NCBI RefSeq assembly: GCF_000739875.1
Contig: NZ_BBJR01000035.1
Coordinates: 1 to 64,000 of the forward strand
Source: Comamonas aquatica NBRC 14918
Lineage (GTDB): Bacteria > Pseudomonadota > Gammaproteobacteria > Burkholderiales > Burkholderiaceae_C
DNA length: 64,000 nt
Direction: 5' to 3'
Made by a program: the position numbers and the translations under genes. The notes under the pieces were generated by a model. That model was not told the origin of the DNA. It did no database searches and worked only from the letters and a program-made list of their open reading frames with translations. Shown one piece after another: positions 32,394-41,723 of the stretch (position 1 is the first letter of the stretch; every line of letters begins with the position of its first letter).

Positions 32394-33005
32394 TCACCAT
32401 TGCGGGGGCAGCACGAAGCGCTCGTCGTGGCTCCAGTGCTGCAGGGGCCACTTGGCCGGATCCGGCTCCGGCGACTGGTTGGGCCTGAACGCGCCAAACT
32501 GCGGCTCCAGCCCCTTGCTGCGCACCCAGTGCGCCAAAGCGTAGCCTGTGCCCGATGGCCAGCAACGCGCCTCCTGCGGCGTTTTCCATTGGTACTCCAC
32601 CAGTTCCGGCGAAAGCTTGACCTCGCCATCCACGCGCACGTGGTAGGCAATCAGCACCTGGTTCATGCGCAGGAATTCCCACGAGCCCAGGATGCGCAGC
32701 GCCTTGACGCGCAGGCTGGTTTCTTCCTGCACCTCGCGGCAGATGCCGGCCTCGGGCGACTCACCCGCCTCCATGAAGCCGGTGATCAGGCCGAACATGC
32801 CCTCCTGCCACAGCGCATTGCGCGCCAGCAGCACCTGCCCGTCATCGTTTTCCACCACGGCCGCCAACACCGGCGTCGGGTTGCCCCAGTGCGTCCAGTC
32901 GCACGCCGGGCAGCGCAGCCGCTCCTTCAGTCCCCCATCCTCCTGCTGCGCCACCCGCTGCAGGGTGGTGGCACAACTGGGGCAAAAACGCATTTCATGG
33001 CTCAT
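32394..33005 (-). CDS. Nudix hydrolase with N-terminal zinc ribbon
   Basis: The product has 203 residues. Cys8, Cys11, Cys32 and Cys35 form a zinc ribbon. The Nudix box runs from about 76 to 98, with REVQEETSL as its core. The ribbon plus Nudix layout recalls NADH pyrophosphatase NudC, but the protein is shorter, so the substrate (NADH, other nucleoside diphosphate derivative) is open. Confidence 0.93.
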   Translation of the reverse strand: MSHEMRFCPSCATTLQRVAQQEDGGLKERLRCPACDWTHWGNPTPVLAAVVENDDGQVLLARNALWQEGMFGLITGFMEAGESPEAGICREVQEETSLRVKALRILGSWEFLRMNQVLIAYHVRVDGEVKLSPELVEYQWKTPQEARCWPSGTGYALAHWVRSKGLEPQFGAFRPNQSPEPDPAKWPLQHWSHDERFVLPPQW

Positions 33006-33032
33006 CAGGCCCTACCTTCCGTGCACACAGAG

Positions 33033-33058
33033 CAAAAAAGGCCGCTGGGATGCGGCCT
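33033..33058 (-). terminator. Terminator after cysM
   Basis: On the minus strand AGGCCGC-ATCCCA-GCGGCCT followed by TTTTT, 17 bases past the cysM stop. Confidence 0.85.
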
Positions 33059-33075
33059 GGGTCCCGGTCCATCGC

Positions 33076-33984
33076 TCAGGCGGGGAACACACCCGTCGAC
33101 AGATAGCGATCGCCGCGGTCGCAGACGATGAACACAATGGTGGCATTGCGCTCGCGCTTGGCAATCTCCTGCGCGACCCAGCAGGCCCCGGCGGCCGAGA
33201 TGCCGGCAAAGATGCCTTCCTCGCGCGCCATGCGGCGGCACATGTCCTCGGCGTCGTCCTGGCTCACGTAGACCAGCTCGTCCACCAGGGAGGCGTCGTA
33301 GATCTTGGGCAGGTATTCCTCGGGCCACTTGCGGATGCCGGGAATGCGCGAACCTTCCGAAGGCTGGGCACCAATGATCTTGACGTTGGGGTTCTTTTCC
33401 TTGAGGAACTTGGCCACGCCGGTGATGGTGCCGGTCGTGCCCATGGCGCTGACGAAGTGCGTCACCTCGCCAAAGGTCTGCGCCCAGATCTCGGGGCCCG
33501 TGGTCTCGTAGTGCGCGCGGGGGTTGTCTTCATTCGCAAACTGGTCCAGCACCACGCCCTTGCCTTGCGCCACCATCTGGTCGGCCAGGTCGCGCGCATA
33601 TTCCATGCCGCCGCTCTTGGGCGTCAGGATCAGCTCGGCCCCGTAGGCCTTCATGGTCTGGGCGCGTTCGATCGACAAGTCCTCGGGCATGATCAGCACC
33701 ATGCGGTAGCCCTTGATGGCCGCCGCCATGGCCAGGGCAATGCCGGTGTTGCCCGACGTGGCCTCGATCAGCGTGTCGCCGGGCCGGATCTCGCCGCGCT
33801 CCTGCGCGCGCTGGATCATGGACAGCGCGGGGCGGTCCTTCACCGAACCGGCCGGGTTGTTCCCTTCCAGCTTGCCCAACACCACATTTCCACGCTCTGC
33901 ATTTGCGGCTGCCTCGATGCGCTGCAAGGCCACCAGCGGGGTGGAACCAATGGCAGCTTCGATGGAGAGATATTTGTTTTGCAT
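33076..33984 (-). CDS. cysM: Cysteine synthase B (O-acetylserine sulfhydrylase)
   Basis: The product has 302 residues, a PLP enzyme of the CysK/CysM group. The Schiff-base lysine is Lys49 in NPAGSVKDRPA; the phosphate-binding loop is ATSGNTGIALA. EEYLPKIYDASLVD is typical of CysM. It makes cysteine from O-acetylserine and sulfide or thiosulfate. The ATG at 33984 gives the family N-terminus. The tRNA-Leu promoter overlaps its 5' end on the other strand. Confidence 0.95.
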   Translation of the reverse strand: MQNKYLSIEAAIGSTPLVALQRIEAAANAERGNVVLGKLEGNNPAGSVKDRPALSMIQRAQERGEIRPGDTLIEATSGNTGIALAMAAAIKGYRMVLIMPEDLSIERAQTMKAYGAELILTPKSGGMEYARDLADQMVAQGKGVVLDQFANEDNPRAHYETTGPEIWAQTFGEVTHFVSAMGTTGTITGVAKFLKEKNPNVKIIGAQPSEGSRIPGIRKWPEEYLPKIYDASLVDELVYVSQDDAEDMCRRMAREEGIFAGISAAGACWVAQEIAKRERNATIVFIVCDRGDRYLSTGVFPA

Positions 33985-34003
33985 TCCATAAATGTGCCAT
34001 AAT
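33974..34003 (+). promoter_or_regulatory. Promoter of the tRNA-Leu/tRNA-Met unit
   Basis: TTGTTT (33974-33979), 18 bases, CATAAT (33998-34003), then 19 bases to the tRNA-Leu 5' end. It overlaps the first codons of the divergent cysM gene. Confidence 0.5.
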
Positions 34004-34022
34004 TCGCGTCTGCGCTGATGAC

Positions 34023-34107
34023 GCCCGGGTGGTGAAATTGGTAGACGCAGGGGACTCAAAATCCCCCGCCGCAAGGCGTGCCGGTTCGATTCCGGCCCCG
34101 GGCACCA
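34023..34107 (+). tRNA. tRNA-Leu (anticodon CAA)
   Basis: 85 nt including encoded CCA. The acceptor arms GCCCGGG and CCCGGGC pair. The anticodon stem GGGGA/TCCCC encloses CTCAAAA, so the anticodon is CAA, reading UUG. The long variable arm and the TTCGATT T-loop fit a class II leucine tRNA. Confidence 0.96.
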
Positions 34108-34151
34108 CAACACAGTTTGTATGCCACGTCATCACGCACATCCAGAATTAC

Positions 34152-34228
<77 letters not shown>

Positions 34229-34234
34229 ACCCCA

Positions 34235-34269
34235 AAAAAAGGCTTGACGCACTGCGCCAAGCCTTTTTT
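34235..34269 (+). terminator. Terminator of the tRNA unit
   Basis: AAAAAAGGCTTG and CAAGCCTTTTTT flank an 11-base loop, seven bases past tRNA-Met. Confidence 0.88.
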
Positions 34270-34500
34270 GTTGCGGCCTCAAGTTGCGCATTTGGCATCT
34301 TCCGGTTTGGCACTGGCAGCCCATACCCTACCCACGCCAAACAGCAGGGCCACTTCACCAAATGTGCAGGCGCACAGCCCCACCAAAAACCATCTTCGCG
34401 CTGGGCTTACCCGTCGGGGACCTCCTGCCCCTGGCGACCAAACTGGCTGCGACCTTGGACGGACCTGGATGGCCGTGCCACATGCAGGCACTGGGGGTGG

Positions 34501-35727
34501 CTACTCGACGGCGTCCGTCTGCCACGCCGCAGAGGCATTCAACGCCGCAAGCAAAGCCTGGTCATGGGGGTTGAGTGCAACCTCCACCCGATTGCGCCCA
34601 GCTGCCTTGCCACGGTACAAGGCGGCATCGGCTTCGCGCATTGCGCCGTCCAGGGCCTGGGCCCCCACGAAGGCGGGCGACACCCCCACCGTGATCGTGC
34701 AGCGCAGCGGCTGCCCAGTGCCCTCGACCGGAATGGCCTGGCGCTCCATCGCCCCGCGCAAGCGCTCCGCCAGATGCACCACGCCCACCGCATCGGCATC
34801 CAGGCAGATAGCCGCAAACTCTTCACCCCCGATCCGGCCGGCCAGATCACCGCGACGCACGGTGGCCTGCAGCACCTGCGCCACATGGCACAAGACCGCA
34901 TCACCCGCCTGGTGGCCATAGGTGTCGTTGATGTGCTTGAAGTGATCGACGTCGATCAGCAACAGGTGCGCAGCCCCTGCATGGCGGGCATTGAAGTGCT
35001 GCTTCAGCGCATCGGTCAATCCCCGGCGATTGAGCAGCTGTGTCATCGGGTCCCGCGCCGCCTGGTGGCGCAGCTCATCGGTCAACCGCCGCAGCACCAG
35101 CCAGACGATGGACGGCGGCAGCACCGTGGCCAGAAAGGACATGTAGATGTAGAACACCAGCTGGAAATTGGCGTCCATCTGCAGCGCCACCAGTCCGCCC
35201 TGCAGCAGCTTGAGGAACTTGATGGCATTGAGCAGGCTAATACCGCTGATCAAGGCCGCAAAAAACACCATCTCCGCGTACAAATCCTTGGCAAAGGTGC
35301 GCACCCCATAGACCACGGTACTGGCCATGACCAAGAACAGCAGGGCTGACATGCCAGACAGCATGGCATAGCGCGCCACCGGCCCCAAGCTCCACTGCAC
35401 CAGCACCTGCAGGCTGGTGTAGGCCACGACCACGGCAAGCAACGGTCGCCACAAGGGTACGGCATGTCCAAAAAAACGCATGGCCCCCAGCCAGAACACC
35501 ACGGGCGACGCGAGCGTGAACGTATGGTTGACCACGCTCATCACGCTCCAGGCCGGGCCGCCTTCCAGCAGTTGCAGCACGTAGGCCAGTCCCAGCAGCA
35601 AGTTGCCCACGGCGAAAAAGTCCATGCCCATCGTCTTGCCGTGCAAGCGCTTGCTGATGAGCAGAAACATCACGGCAAAGCACAACAGGTGTGCGCACAG
35701 CATGCCAACGAGAATGGGTGCAACCAT
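34501..35727 (-). CDS. Membrane-bound diguanylate cyclase (GGDEF)
   Basis: The product has 408 residues. The first 230 residues hold about seven hydrophobic helices. The C-terminal GGDEF domain begins at RDPMTQLLNRRG, carries the active-site loop RIGGEEF and keeps an RxxD allosteric inhibition site (RRGD) five residues before it. It makes cyclic di-GMP. I chose the ATG at 35727; earlier in-frame starts add low-complexity sequence. No good ribosome-binding site is visible, so the start is moderately uncertain. Confidence 0.92.
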   Translation of the reverse strand: MVAPILVGMLCAHLLCFAVMFLLISKRLHGKTMGMDFFAVGNLLLGLAYVLQLLEGGPAWSVMSVVNHTFTLASPVVFWLGAMRFFGHAVPLWRPLLAVVVAYTSLQVLVQWSLGPVARYAMLSGMSALLFLVMASTVVYGVRTFAKDLYAEMVFFAALISGISLLNAIKFLKLLQGGLVALQMDANFQLVFYIYMSFLATVLPPSIVWLVLRRLTDELRHQAARDPMTQLLNRRGLTDALKQHFNARHAGAAHLLLIDVDHFKHINDTYGHQAGDAVLCHVAQVLQATVRRGDLAGRIGGEEFAAICLDADAVGVVHLAERLRGAMERQAIPVEGTGQPLRCTITVGVSPAFVGAQALDGAMREADAALYRGKAAGRNRVEVALNPHDQALLAALNASAAWQTDAVE

Positions 35728-36502
35728 GGGGATGGAAAGAATGTAAACAGAGCGGCTGCACGGCAGCACCACGGCTGTGCCGCGCCCCACCACAGGCCGC
35801 GCAGCCATGCCGCCCACGACGCACGCAGTCCGCGGGCTTTCGTAACAGAACGTGTGAGTGTAATGACCTACACCTGGATTGCCAGCCCGGCTGGCGCTGC
35901 CAAGGGAGATGGCAGTGCCCAGGGCCTGGAACTGGAGCCACGCCCGCGGGGCTGGCCCCCTGAGCACACCGACCTTGCGCTGATACCACCTTTGCACAAC
36001 CCAAGGCCGCGACCTCTACCGCCCGTGTCACGCGCCGAGGCTTGCAAGCCATACCCACACGCCGCACGGCGTCCCCCACGGACACGCCCTCGCGTGCCCA
36101 ACAGCGCCACCACGGCCAGCTTAATCACCTGACCCGCCAAGCTCTGGCAGACCAAGAATCGCCGCGCATCCCAGCCCAGACCAAGCACGACGGTGACGAC
36201 GCCCGTACTGCTGCGTATCCGCCGTGCGCAAGGGAACACGCCTTTCTCAAAACCAGGTTGCGCCACGACCGGCCATGGGTCCGGCTACCGCGGCGCCCCC
36301 GCCAATGGGCCACAGCGTCTGTATGGGTGGAGTGCAGCAACCCGGTCCATGGCAGCACCAAACCAACGACAACGGCGACCCACAAGAAGCAGCGAAGCCT
36401 GCGCGCCCTGGGCCGCGCGCCTGAATCCATCCCGCCAAAAACCCTGCCCGCAGTAGTTGCAAAAACGGGGCTGCACGGGTCCGCAAGACAGCGTGGGCTG
36501 GC
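35728..36502. other. Gene-free stretch between diguanylate cyclase and MarR genes
   Basis: About 775 bases with no supported gene on either strand. Several open frames exist, but none shows a ribosome-binding site with a conserved or domain-like product. One minus-strand frame at about 36125-36529 would encode a single hydrophobic stretch; I do not accept it. It may be remnant coding DNA. Confidence 0.4.
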
Positions 36503-36540
36503 TTGATTAATAATTGACGCTTCAATCATTGATCAATCAA
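36503..36540 (+). promoter_or_regulatory. Operator-like dyads upstream of the marR gene
   Basis: ATTGATCAAT (36528-36537) is a perfect 10-bp palindrome. An outer pair TTGATT (36503-36508) and AATCAA (36535-36540) surrounds it. The AT-rich, TTGA-containing dyad is what MarR regulators bind, so self-regulation of the efflux unit is likely. Confidence 0.5.
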
Positions 36541-36555
36541 GTATTGACACGACAA

Positions 36556-37098
36556 GTGCACAAACAACCCGACCTCATCGTCGATCCGGGCGACACGGCC
36601 ACCTTCTTCTACCAAAGTGGCACCTACACCCCGGACCAGAGCATCGGCTTTCTGATGCGCCGCGTGCTCAGTTCCATCCTGCAGGCGGCCGATGCCCAGC
36701 TGGCCGAGCAGGGCCTGACCTATGTGCAATGGCTGCCGCTGTACAAGCTGCTGCTGTGTGCCGACACCAACAGCAGCACGCTGGCCAAGGACCTGGGCAT
36801 GGACCCGGCCTCGGTGACGCGCGCGCTGGACCGCATCGAGGCCAAGGGCCTGCTGCGCCGCGAGCGCTCCACCACCGACCGGCGCGTGGTGCACCTGGTG
36901 CTGACCGATGCCGGCCGCCACGTGGCCACCCAGGTGCCCCAGGTGCTGACGCGGGTGCTCAACGGTCACCTGCAGGGCTTCAGCCATGCCGAGTGCACGC
37001 TGATGCTGAGCCTGCTGCAGCGCATGCTGGCCAACGGCGATGCCCTGCGCGACGCCTGGCACCCATCCAAGGAGGCCCGCCCCGACCCCAGCCCCTGA
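36556..37098 (+). CDS. MarR family transcriptional regulator
   Basis: The product has about 180 residues from the GTG chosen here. The winged-helix domain shows LTYVQWLPLYKLL, TLAKDLGMDPASVTRALDRIEAKGLLRRERSTTDRRVVHLVLTD (split across residues 60-110). No ribosome-binding site marks any start; a TTG at 36514 would put the operator dyad inside the gene, and an ATG at 36655 would delete conserved sequence. It is followed by the three pump genes on the same strand and probably represses them. Confidence 0.9.
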   Translation: MHKQPDLIVDPGDTATFFYQSGTYTPDQSIGFLMRRVLSSILQAADAQLAEQGLTYVQWLPLYKLLLCADTNSSTLAKDLGMDPASVTRALDRIEAKGLLRRERSTTDRRVVHLVLTDAGRHVATQVPQVLTRVLNGHLQGFSHAECTLMLSLLQRMLANGDALRDAWHPSKEARPDPSP

Positions 37099-37172
37099 TC
37101 CTGCGTGCGACACCGCGCCGCACGCCGCAGCGTGTTCTGCCCCCATTTCAATAAAAACCACAGGCACTTTTC

Positions 37173-38648
37173 ATGACGTTTTTCACCCTTCCCACACCCG
37201 TGGTGCGCCCTGCCCTGGGTGCGGCCACCGCCCTGGCGGCAGCCCTGGTCCTGGCGGGCTGCGCCTCCCAAGGCCCGGCCCACACCCCGTTGACCACCCT
37301 GGCTGCCACCGATCTGGGACTGGACGCGCCCGCCGCCGCTGCGGCCGACGCCACTGCGCTGACCACGCCCACCTGGTGGACCGCCCTGGGCGACGCCCAG
37401 CTGGACCAGCTGGTCGCCCAGGCCCTGGCGGGCCACCCCAGCCTGGCCGCCAGCCAGGCGCGCCTGGACAAGGCGCTGGCCCTGGCCGCGGCCAGCAGCA
37501 CCGCCACCGACGTACACGGCACGCTCAGTGCCGATGCCACGCGCCAGCGCTACACCGCCCACGGCATGGTGCCCGCGCCGATTGCCGGCCACACCTACAA
37601 CAGCGGCAACCTGCAGGCTGGCCTGTCCTGGTCGCCCGACCTCTTCGGCAAGCACGCCGCCGAGCTGCAGGCCGCCCTGGGCCAGGCCCGTGCGGCCCAG
37701 GCCGACCGTGCCGCCGCCGCCACGCAGCTGGCCACCCAGGTGGCGCGCAACTATGTGGCCCTGGCCCGCCTGCTGGCCCAGCGCGAGGTGGCCGCGCGCA
37801 CGCTGGCCCAACGCCAGTCGCTGCTGGAGCTGAGCGCCCAGCGCACCCAGGCCGGCCTGGACAGCCAGGTGGAGCTGACCCAGGCCCAGGCCGCCATGCC
37901 CGACGCGCGCACCCAGCTGGAAATGCTGGACGAGCAGATCACCCTGGCGCGCCGCACCATCGCCGTGCTGTGCGCCCAGGCGCCGGACGCCCAGCAGGCG
38001 CTGAGACCGCGCCTGTCGGCGCTGCACATGCAGGCCGTGCCCGACGTGCTGGGCGCCGACCTGCTGGGCCGCCGCCCCGACGTGGTCGCGGCCCGCTGGC
38101 GCGTGGAAGCGGCCACCCACGGCATCGACGTGGCCAAGGCCGACTTCTACCCGGACGTGAACCTCAGCGCCTTCATCGGTCTGAACGCCCTGGGGCTGGA
38201 CCAGCTGTTCCAGGCCAGCTCGCGCCAGATCGGCGTTACGCCCGCGCTGCGCCTGCCGATCTTTGACGGCCCGCGCCTGCGTGCCCAGCTGCGCGGCACC
38301 CAGGCCGACCTGGACGCCGCCATTGCCCAGTACAACGGCACGGTGCTGGATGCCGTCAAGCAGGCCGGCGATGCCATCACCTCTGTGCAGTCGCTGCAGC
38401 GCCAGCACGTGCTGCAGCAAGAGGCCCTGGCCAAGGCCGAACGCGCCTACGACTTTGCCGTGCAGCGCTACCAGGCCGGGCTGGGCAACCAGATCAGCGT
38501 GCTGAACACCGAGAGCCAGCTCATCGCCCAGCGCCGCCTGGCCGTGGACCTGCAGGCGCGCGCGCTGGACACGCGCATCGCCCTGGCCGCCGCCCTGGGC
38601 GGTGGCTGGAGCGACGACACACCCCAGCTGCAGCCCCGCCCCCACTGA
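37173..38648 (+). CDS. Outer membrane efflux lipoprotein, NodT/OprM family
   Basis: The product has 491 residues. The lipobox LVLAGC lies at the end of the signal peptide (Cys near residue 30). It has the duplicated helical-hairpin TolC fold with the motifs WWTALGDAQLDQLV near the start, LLGRRPDVVAARWRVEAA in the middle and LGNQISVLNTESQL near the end. It forms the outer membrane channel of the pump whose other parts follow. Confidence 0.95.
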   Translation: MTFFTLPTPVVRPALGAATALAAALVLAGCASQGPAHTPLTTLAATDLGLDAPAAAAADATALTTPTWWTALGDAQLDQLVAQALAGHPSLAASQARLDKALALAAASSTATDVHGTLSADATRQRYTAHGMVPAPIAGHTYNSGNLQAGLSWSPDLFGKHAAELQAALGQARAAQADRAAAATQLATQVARNYVALARLLAQREVAARTLAQRQSLLELSAQRTQAGLDSQVELTQAQAAMPDARTQLEMLDEQITLARRTIAVLCAQAPDAQQALRPRLSALHMQAVPDVLGADLLGRRPDVVAARWRVEAATHGIDVAKADFYPDVNLSAFIGLNALGLDQLFQASSRQIGVTPALRLPIFDGPRLRAQLRGTQADLDAAIAQYNGTVLDAVKQAGDAITSVQSLQRQHVLQQEALAKAERAYDFAVQRYQAGLGNQISVLNTESQLIAQRRLAVDLQARALDTRIALAAALGGGWSDDTPQLQPRPH

Positions 38649-38668
38649 GACCACCGCCCCAGCTTTCT

Positions 38669-38768
38669 TGAAATTCATAGCTGGTCGCGCTTGCCTTGCT
38701 TAGTTTTCTTGCACCAAACGTCTTGAAACCAAATCAACACCAGCGCTGACAGCTCTTTTTTTAAACGG
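38669..38768 (+). repeat. Dispersed palindromic repeat, copy 5 (composite, expanded centre)
   Basis: One arm (AATTCATAGCTGGTCGCGCTTG) and the other (CACCAGCGCTGACAGCTC followed by T-run) are separated by about 45 bases instead of about 15. It fills the gap between the outer membrane and membrane fusion genes. Confidence 0.6.
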
Positions 38769-38778
38769 CCGCAAAACC

Positions 38779-40062
38779 ATGTCTTCCACACCCGATAACA
38801 AAGCGCCCACCCCCATGACCGACAGCAGCAAGACCCCCAGCACCTCCTCCGCCAACCCCGCCGGCCGCCGCAAGGGCCTGACCCTGGTCGCCACCGCCGT
38901 GGCCGTGGCCGCTGTCGCCTGGGGCGGCTGGCACTGGGTGGTGGCCAGCCGCTACCAAACCACGGACAACGCCTACGTCGCCGGCAACGTGGTGCAGATC
39001 ACGCCCCAGGTGGGCGGCACCGTGCTGAGCATTGGCGCCGACGACACCGACTACGTCCGCGCCGGCCAGGTGCTGGTGCAACTGGACCCCGCCGACTACC
39101 TGGTGCAGCTGGCCCAGGCCGAATCGCAACTGGCCCAGACCGCGCGCCAGACCCGCACGCTGTACGCCAACAACGCCCCCCTGGCCGCCCAGGTGGCGCA
39201 GCGCGAGGCCGACCTGCAGCGCCTGAAGGCCGATGCCGCCAAGGCGCGCGACGACGTGGAACGCCGCCGCTCCCTGACCGCCACCGGCGCCGTGGGCAAG
39301 GAAGAGTTCGAGCACGCCCAAGCCGTGTTCACCGCTGCCAGCAATGCCGTCAGCGCCGCCGACGCCGCCGTGCGTGCCGCCAAGGCCCAGCTGGCCGCGG
39401 CCGAGGCCCAGACCCAGGGCAGCACGGCCGAGGACTTCCCCGCCGTCATGGCCGCCGCCGCCAAAGTGCGCGAGGCCTACCTGGCGCTGCAGCGCACGCG
39501 CCTGGTGGCGCCCGTGGACGGCTACGTGGCCAAGCGCGGCGTGCAGCTGGGCCAGCGCGTGGCCGCCGGCGCCCCGCTGATGACCGTGGTCGACCTGCAC
39601 CACCTGTGGGTGGACGCCAACTTCAAGGAAAGCCAGCTGGCCGACCTGCGCATGGGCCAGAAGGTGGCGCTGACCGCCGACGTCTATGGCGACAAGACCA
39701 CCTACGAAGGCCAGGTCGTGGGCCTGGGCGCCGGCACCGGCGCGGCCTTCTCGCTGCTGCCGGCGCAGAACGCCACCGGCAACTGGATCAAGGTGGTGCA
39801 GCGCGTGCCTGTGCGCATCAGCCTGGCGCCCGAAGCCCTGCAGCAGCACCCGCTGCGCGTGGGCCTGTCCATGGACGTGAAGGTCGACATCCGCGACCAG
39901 GATGGCCTGGCCCTGGCGAACGCACCACGCACCGCGCCCGTGGCCCAGACCACGGTCTACGACGGCACGCTGGCCCAGGCCGATGCCCGCATCGCGCGCC
40001 TGATCGCCGGTGAGCGCCTGCCCGCGCTGAAGACCGTGGCCGATGCCCAGGTCGCCCCCTAA
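38779..40062 (+). CDS. HlyD/EmrA family membrane fusion protein
   Basis: The product has 427 residues. One transmembrane helix (about 35-55) follows a polar N-terminus. Then come a barrel-sandwich part (YQTTDNAYVAGNVVQITPQV), a long alpha-hairpin rich in Ala/Gln (about 110-215) and the second lipoyl half (RLVAPVDGYVAKRGVQLGQRV). It links the inner membrane MFS pump to the outer membrane channel. A second possible start (MTDSSK) lies 12 codons later. Confidence 0.95.
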   Translation: MSSTPDNKAPTPMTDSSKTPSTSSANPAGRRKGLTLVATAVAVAAVAWGGWHWVVASRYQTTDNAYVAGNVVQITPQVGGTVLSIGADDTDYVRAGQVLVQLDPADYLVQLAQAESQLAQTARQTRTLYANNAPLAAQVAQREADLQRLKADAAKARDDVERRRSLTATGAVGKEEFEHAQAVFTAASNAVSAADAAVRAAKAQLAAAEAQTQGSTAEDFPAVMAAAAKVREAYLALQRTRLVAPVDGYVAKRGVQLGQRVAAGAPLMTVVDLHHLWVDANFKESQLADLRMGQKVALTADVYGDKTTYEGQVVGLGAGTGAAFSLLPAQNATGNWIKVVQRVPVRISLAPEALQQHPLRVGLSMDVKVDIRDQDGLALANAPRTAPVAQTTVYDGTLAQADARIARLIAGERLPALKTVADAQVAP

Positions 40063-40080
40063 AGCCGCCGGGAACCTGCC

Positions 40081-41673
40081 ATGACTTCCACCGCTTCCGC
40101 CCCCAACGGGGCGGCCCGCACCGGTCCACCACCGGTCGTGCCGCTCAAGGGCGCCCAACTGGCCCTGGGCACGCTGGCCCTGTCGCTGGCCACCTTCATG
40201 AACGTGCTGGACTCGTCCATCGCCAACGTGGCCATCCCGGCCATCTCGGGCGATGTCGGGGTCAGCCCCAGCCAGGGCACCTGGGTCATCACCAGCTTTG
40301 GTGTGGCCAACGCCATCTCCGTGCCGCTGACCGGCTGGCTGACGCAGCGCTTCGGCGCCGTGCGCCTGTTCACCATGAGCGTGCTGCTGTTCGTGCTGAC
40401 CTCCTGGCTGTGCGGCTTCGCCTCGTCGCTGGAGATGCTGGTGCTGTTCCGCGTGCTGCAAGGCGCCGTGGCCGGCCCCATGATCCCGCTGTCGCAGACC
40501 CTGCTGCTGTCCAGCTACCCGCCGTCCAAGGCCGGCACGGCCCTGGCCCTGTGGGGCGTGACCACGCTGGTGGCGCCCGTGGTCGGGCCGCTGCTGGGGG
40601 GCTGGATCACGGACAACATCTCCTGGCCCTGGATCTTCTACATCAACGTGCCCGTGGGCCTGCTGTCGGCGCTGATGACCTGGAGCATCTACCGCCACCG
40701 CGAGACGCCCACGCGCAAGCTGCCCATCGACACCGTGGGCCTGTCCCTGCTGGTGCTGTGGGTGGGCGCGCTGCAGCTGATGCTGGACAAGGGCAAGGAG
40801 CTGGACTGGTTCGCCTCCGGCGAGATCATCGCCTTCACCGTGATCGCCGTGGTGGCCTTTGCCGTCTTCGTGGTCTGGGAGCTGACCGACGCCCACCCGG
40901 TGGTGGACCTGCGCCTGTTCAAGCGCCGCAACTTCGCGGCCGGCTCGATGGCGCTGTCCATCGCCTACGGCGTGTTCTTCGGCAACGTGGTGCTGCTGCC
41001 GCTGTGGCTGCAGCAGTGGATGGGCTACACCTCCACCGCCGCCGGCCTGGCGCTGGCGCCCGTGGGGCTGCTGGCCATCGTGCTGACGCCACTGGTGGGG
41101 CGCAAGGTCGGTGTCTGGGACCCGCGCAAGATGGCGACCGGCGCCTTCATCGTGTTCGCCCTGGTGCTGTGGATGCGCTCGCAGTTCACGGTGGAGACGG
41201 ACTTCCGCCACATCCTGGTGCCCACGCTGATCCAGGGCGCGGCCATGGCCTTCTTCTTCATCCCGCTGACCACCATCACGCTCAGCGGGCTGACGCCGGA
41301 CCGCATTCCGGCCGCGGCCGGCCTGTCCAACTTCGTGCGCATCACGGCCGGGGCCATGGGCACGTCGATCGCCACCACGCTGTGGGAAAGCCGCGCCGCC
41401 ATGCACCACGCGCACCTGACGGAGCTGCTGGTGCAGGGCCAGGGCGCGTTCGCCACCACCGTGCAGCAGCTGCAGGCGGCGGGCATGAGCGCCGAGCAGG
41501 CCTATGCCCAGATCAACCGCCTGATCGACCAGCAGGCCTTCACGCGCGCGGCGGACGACATCTTCCTGGCCTCGTCCTTCCTGTTCCTGAGCCTGATCGT
41601 GCTGATCTGGTTCACGCAGCGACCCAAGGCCCACGGCGGGGGCGGTGCGGACGCCGCTGCGGGTGCACACTGA
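40081..41673 (+). CDS. EmrB/QacA (DHA2) family multidrug efflux MFS transporter
   Basis: The product has 530 residues and about 14 transmembrane helices. The DHA2 motif A/D region LDSSIANVAIPAI lies in helix 1 and GVTTLVAPVVGPLLGGWI (motif C) in helix 5. With the MFP and outer membrane lipoprotein it completes a proton-driven tripartite pump of the EmrAB-TolC type. Its ATG lies 18 bases after the MFP stop. The substrate cannot be predicted. Confidence 0.95.
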   Translation: MTSTASAPNGAARTGPPPVVPLKGAQLALGTLALSLATFMNVLDSSIANVAIPAISGDVGVSPSQGTWVITSFGVANAISVPLTGWLTQRFGAVRLFTMSVLLFVLTSWLCGFASSLEMLVLFRVLQGAVAGPMIPLSQTLLLSSYPPSKAGTALALWGVTTLVAPVVGPLLGGWITDNISWPWIFYINVPVGLLSALMTWSIYRHRETPTRKLPIDTVGLSLLVLWVGALQLMLDKGKELDWFASGEIIAFTVIAVVAFAVFVVWELTDAHPVVDLRLFKRRNFAAGSMALSIAYGVFFGNVVLLPLWLQQWMGYTSTAAGLALAPVGLLAIVLTPLVGRKVGVWDPRKMATGAFIVFALVLWMRSQFTVETDFRHILVPTLIQGAAMAFFFIPLTTITLSGLTPDRIPAAAGLSNFVRITAGAMGTSIATTLWESRAAMHHAHLTELLVQGQGAFATTVQQLQAAGMSAEQAYAQINRLIDQQAFTRAADDIFLASSFLFLSLIVLIWFTQRPKAHGGGGADAAAGAH

Positions 41674-41692
41674 GCCGCACCCACCACCGCAC

Positions 41693-41722
41693 AGGGCGAC
41701 CCGACCGGGTCGCCCTTTTTTT
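41693..41722 (+). terminator. Terminator of the efflux operon
   Basis: AGGGCGACCC-GACC-GGGTCGCCCT followed by a T-run, 20 bases after the EmrB-like stop. Confidence 0.9.
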
Positions 41723-41723
41723 G

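Noticed and set aside
36125-36529. Minus-strand frame of 134 codons with one hydrophobic stretch
   Set aside because: No ribosome-binding site, no recognisable domain, and its start overlaps the MarR operator region.
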